This document shows positions 5,683 to 5,696 of a stretch of DNA of 5,696 nucleotides, one piece after another (position 1 is the first letter of the stretch; the number at the start of each line of letters is the position of its first letter). Origin of the DNA: Bacteroidota bacterium (GTDB lineage Bacteria; Bacteroidota; Bacteroidia; Bacteroidales; JADFUO01); assembly GCA_015222115.1 (NCBI GenBank), contig JADFUO010000118.1:1-5696 (forward strand), given 5' to 3'. The notes below the pieces were generated by a model, which worked only from the letters and a program-made list of their open reading frames with translations, had not been told where the DNA came from and made no database searches. Both the position numbers and the translations under genes were made by a program.

Positions 5683-5696
5683 ATGGAATGTAATAA
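5683..5696 (+). CDS. Possible start of a further gene, cut by the window edge
   Basis: An ATG at 5683-5685 opens a frame of four or five codons (M-E-C-N) before the window ends. It lies 59 bp after uvrC on the same strand, a plausible distance for another gene. No ribosome-binding site or consensus promoter is clear in the AT-rich stretch 5624-5682, and no terminator follows uvrC there. Nothing can be said about a product. Confidence 0.2.

Overview
This AT-rich window carries four well-preserved housekeeping genes in two divergent pairs. The left pair, transcribed leftwards, is sufB and sufC, the scaffold and ATPase of the SUF iron-sulfur cluster assembly machine. The right pair, transcribed rightwards, is thiL (thiamine-monophosphate kinase) and uvrC (nucleotide-excision-repair endonuclease). 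The source is most likely a member of the Bacteroidota. The reasons are low GC, A/T-rich start regions with no clear Shine-Dalgarno sequence, TAnnTTTG-type -7 promoter motifs in the divergent spacer, and protein features that read by eye as Bacteroidota-like. This assignment is inference and no taxonomic search was run.

Layout from left to right. Positions 1-276 hold no convincing gene. They contain a 15-bp inverted repeat with a 51-nt spacer, an imperfect direct repeat, a small GC-rich hairpin and a period-7 repeat. Then come sufC (277-1035, minus), a 59-bp spacer filled by another period-7 repeat, and sufB (1095-2543, minus, with its start moved downstream of the longest open frame). A divergent regulatory spacer (2544-2754) follows, with a candidate -7 element for each direction. 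Next are thiL (2755-3822, plus) and uvrC (3806-5623, plus). uvrC overlaps the thiL end by 17 bp and appears to start at TTG. The last 73 bp hold no terminator I can recognise, and possibly the first codons of another gene.

How the genes relate. SufB and SufC are two of the three subunits of the SufBCD scaffold. No sufD is visible immediately after sufC, which is where it often lies. ThiL makes the cofactor thiamine diphosphate. UvrC makes the two incisions in excision repair and carries the four cysteines reported to hold a [4Fe-4S] cluster in E. coli UvrC, so it could be a client of the SUF machine encoded next to it. I found no new multi-gene system. The least ordinary content is non-coding: two period-7 repeats located after sufB and after sufC, plus the inverted repeat at the left edge.
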